This document shows positions 63,775-64,000 of a stretch of DNA of 64,000 nt, in pieces. The position numbers were made by a program, and so were the translations under genes. The notes under the pieces are model-generated. The model was not told the origin of the DNA and did no database searches. It was given only the letters and a program-made list of their open reading frames with translations. Each line of letters begins with the position of its first letter. The first letter of the stretch is position 1. Origin of the DNA: Fragilariopsis cylindrus CCMP1102 (lineage: Eukaryota; Bacillariophyta; Bacillariophyceae; Bacillariales; Bacillariaceae); contig FMBT01000327.1 of NCBI GenBank assembly GCA_900095095.1, positions 186,001-250,000 on the forward strand. Direction: 5' to 3'.

Positions 63775-64000
63775 ATAAACTTACGCCTCTTCTGCTTCTT
63801 TTTTTAATCTTGCGGTTTCTTGAGCGGCAGCCTTCTCTTTTGCAAGAGCTGCGACACGCACTTTCTCCACCTCGTCGCGGAGACGAACTGCTTCTTCCTC
63901 TGCACTTTTGGCGCGTTTTTGCGCCTCGTCTTCACGTTGAAGGATTTGTCTTGTCTGGGCATCCAATTCAGCATTTTTTCGGGTTTTTTCTTCATCGCGT
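61699..64000 (-). CDS. Coiled-coil/TM protein with six SYL-SYSPF-LY repeats (5' end beyond window)
   Basis: Complement of join 61699-63607 and 63785-64000+; partial. The 177-bp intron (GTAAGT donor, AACAG acceptor) carries a TG/CA microsatellite. Its length is a multiple of three, and the in-frame TAA in the donor stops unspliced reading. Exon 1 and early exon 2 encode a long Ala/Glu/Lys/Arg coiled coil ('EKAAAQETARLKKEAEEA' to 'AELAQLKEAQDFSVKLAEAE'). About 100 residues later is one TM segment ('DIYYIAAASVAMVVGTVGL'), then a Pro-rich linker. Six repeats of about 55-80 residues follow: (S/P)YL(E/D/N)(S/D/G)(M/L), then 'SYSPF' with Ser/Gly-Pro-Lys nearby, then D.LY.(A/P)P. Spacers are acidic and Ser-rich. 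This is a membrane-anchored multivalent repeat protein. Its localisation signal would be upstream of the window; function unknown. Confidence 0.82.
63729..63773. repeat. (CA)n microsatellite inside an intron
   Basis: About 20 CA units with one interruption (caaacaca), located within the intron 63608-63784, starting 11 bases past the 5' splice site in transcript sense as a (TG)n run. Confidence 0.95.

Overview
This is a eukaryotic nuclear window, most probably from a diatom. It is AT-rich by eye and full of microsatellites and Asn/Gln/Ser-rich proteins. Introns are short (131-190 bp) with GTAAGT- or GTACGT-like donors. Diatom-type families are present: a DUF6824-type 'ILFGRGRP...HPGN' domain behind a CRAL-TRIO-like region, an EFL elongation factor, plastid-targeting-like leaders with A/S-F junctions, and TPR-like 'FDRAGRLYELTMRLERTRSK' proteins. 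There are no operons; genes lie on both strands with intergenic spaces of 0.4-3 kb. I found no tRNA, rRNA or CRISPR.

Layout. 0.3-8.5 kb: a small PH/RanBD-like protein (+), a very long secretory or plastid-targeted repeat protein (-) interrupted by a one-base frameshift, and a secreted, perhaps GPI-anchored protein (+). 9.5-10.9 kb: EFL GTPase. 10.9-13.5 kb: gene-free, with a 221-bp MITE-like inverted repeat. 13.5-15.6 kb: three-exon CRAL-TRIO-like/DUF6824 protein (+). 16-18.8 kb: three-exon CPA1 Na+/H+ exchanger (-). 20.5-25.3 kb: Cys-rich surface protein and an EF-hand type I membrane protein (both +). 26.2-27.2 kb: J-domain protein with two possible C termini. 29-37.7 kb: two low-complexity proteins and an SDR-like protein with altered catalytic positions. 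38.2-41.1 kb: four-exon, five-TM membrane protein (-). 42-43.7 kb: a decayed gene. 44-49.2 kb: two TPR-like paralogues flanking a short unresolved gene. 49.8-59.5 kb: plastid-targeted membrane protein, disordered acidic protein, a protein with a duplicated C/H zinc-type motif, a TLC-domain protein and a Ser-rich small protein. 61.7-64 kb: 3' part of a coiled-coil/TM protein ending in six 'SYL...SYSPF...LY' repeats; its 5' end is outside the window.

No pathway links neighbours. The most unusual content is two multivalent repeat proteins: about 28 '(L/Y/F)V(R/K/Q)(P/A/H)' units at 1.5-6.6 kb, and six SYL/SYSPF/LY units at 61.7-64 kb. Their layout, short conserved stickers separated by disordered spacers, is what phase-separating scaffolds look like, but that function is only inferred. 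A second theme is intergenic segments of about 90-230 bp present exactly twice, side by side or nearly so. Exon boundaries were set by matching splice-site consensus with reading phase; no transcript data were available.
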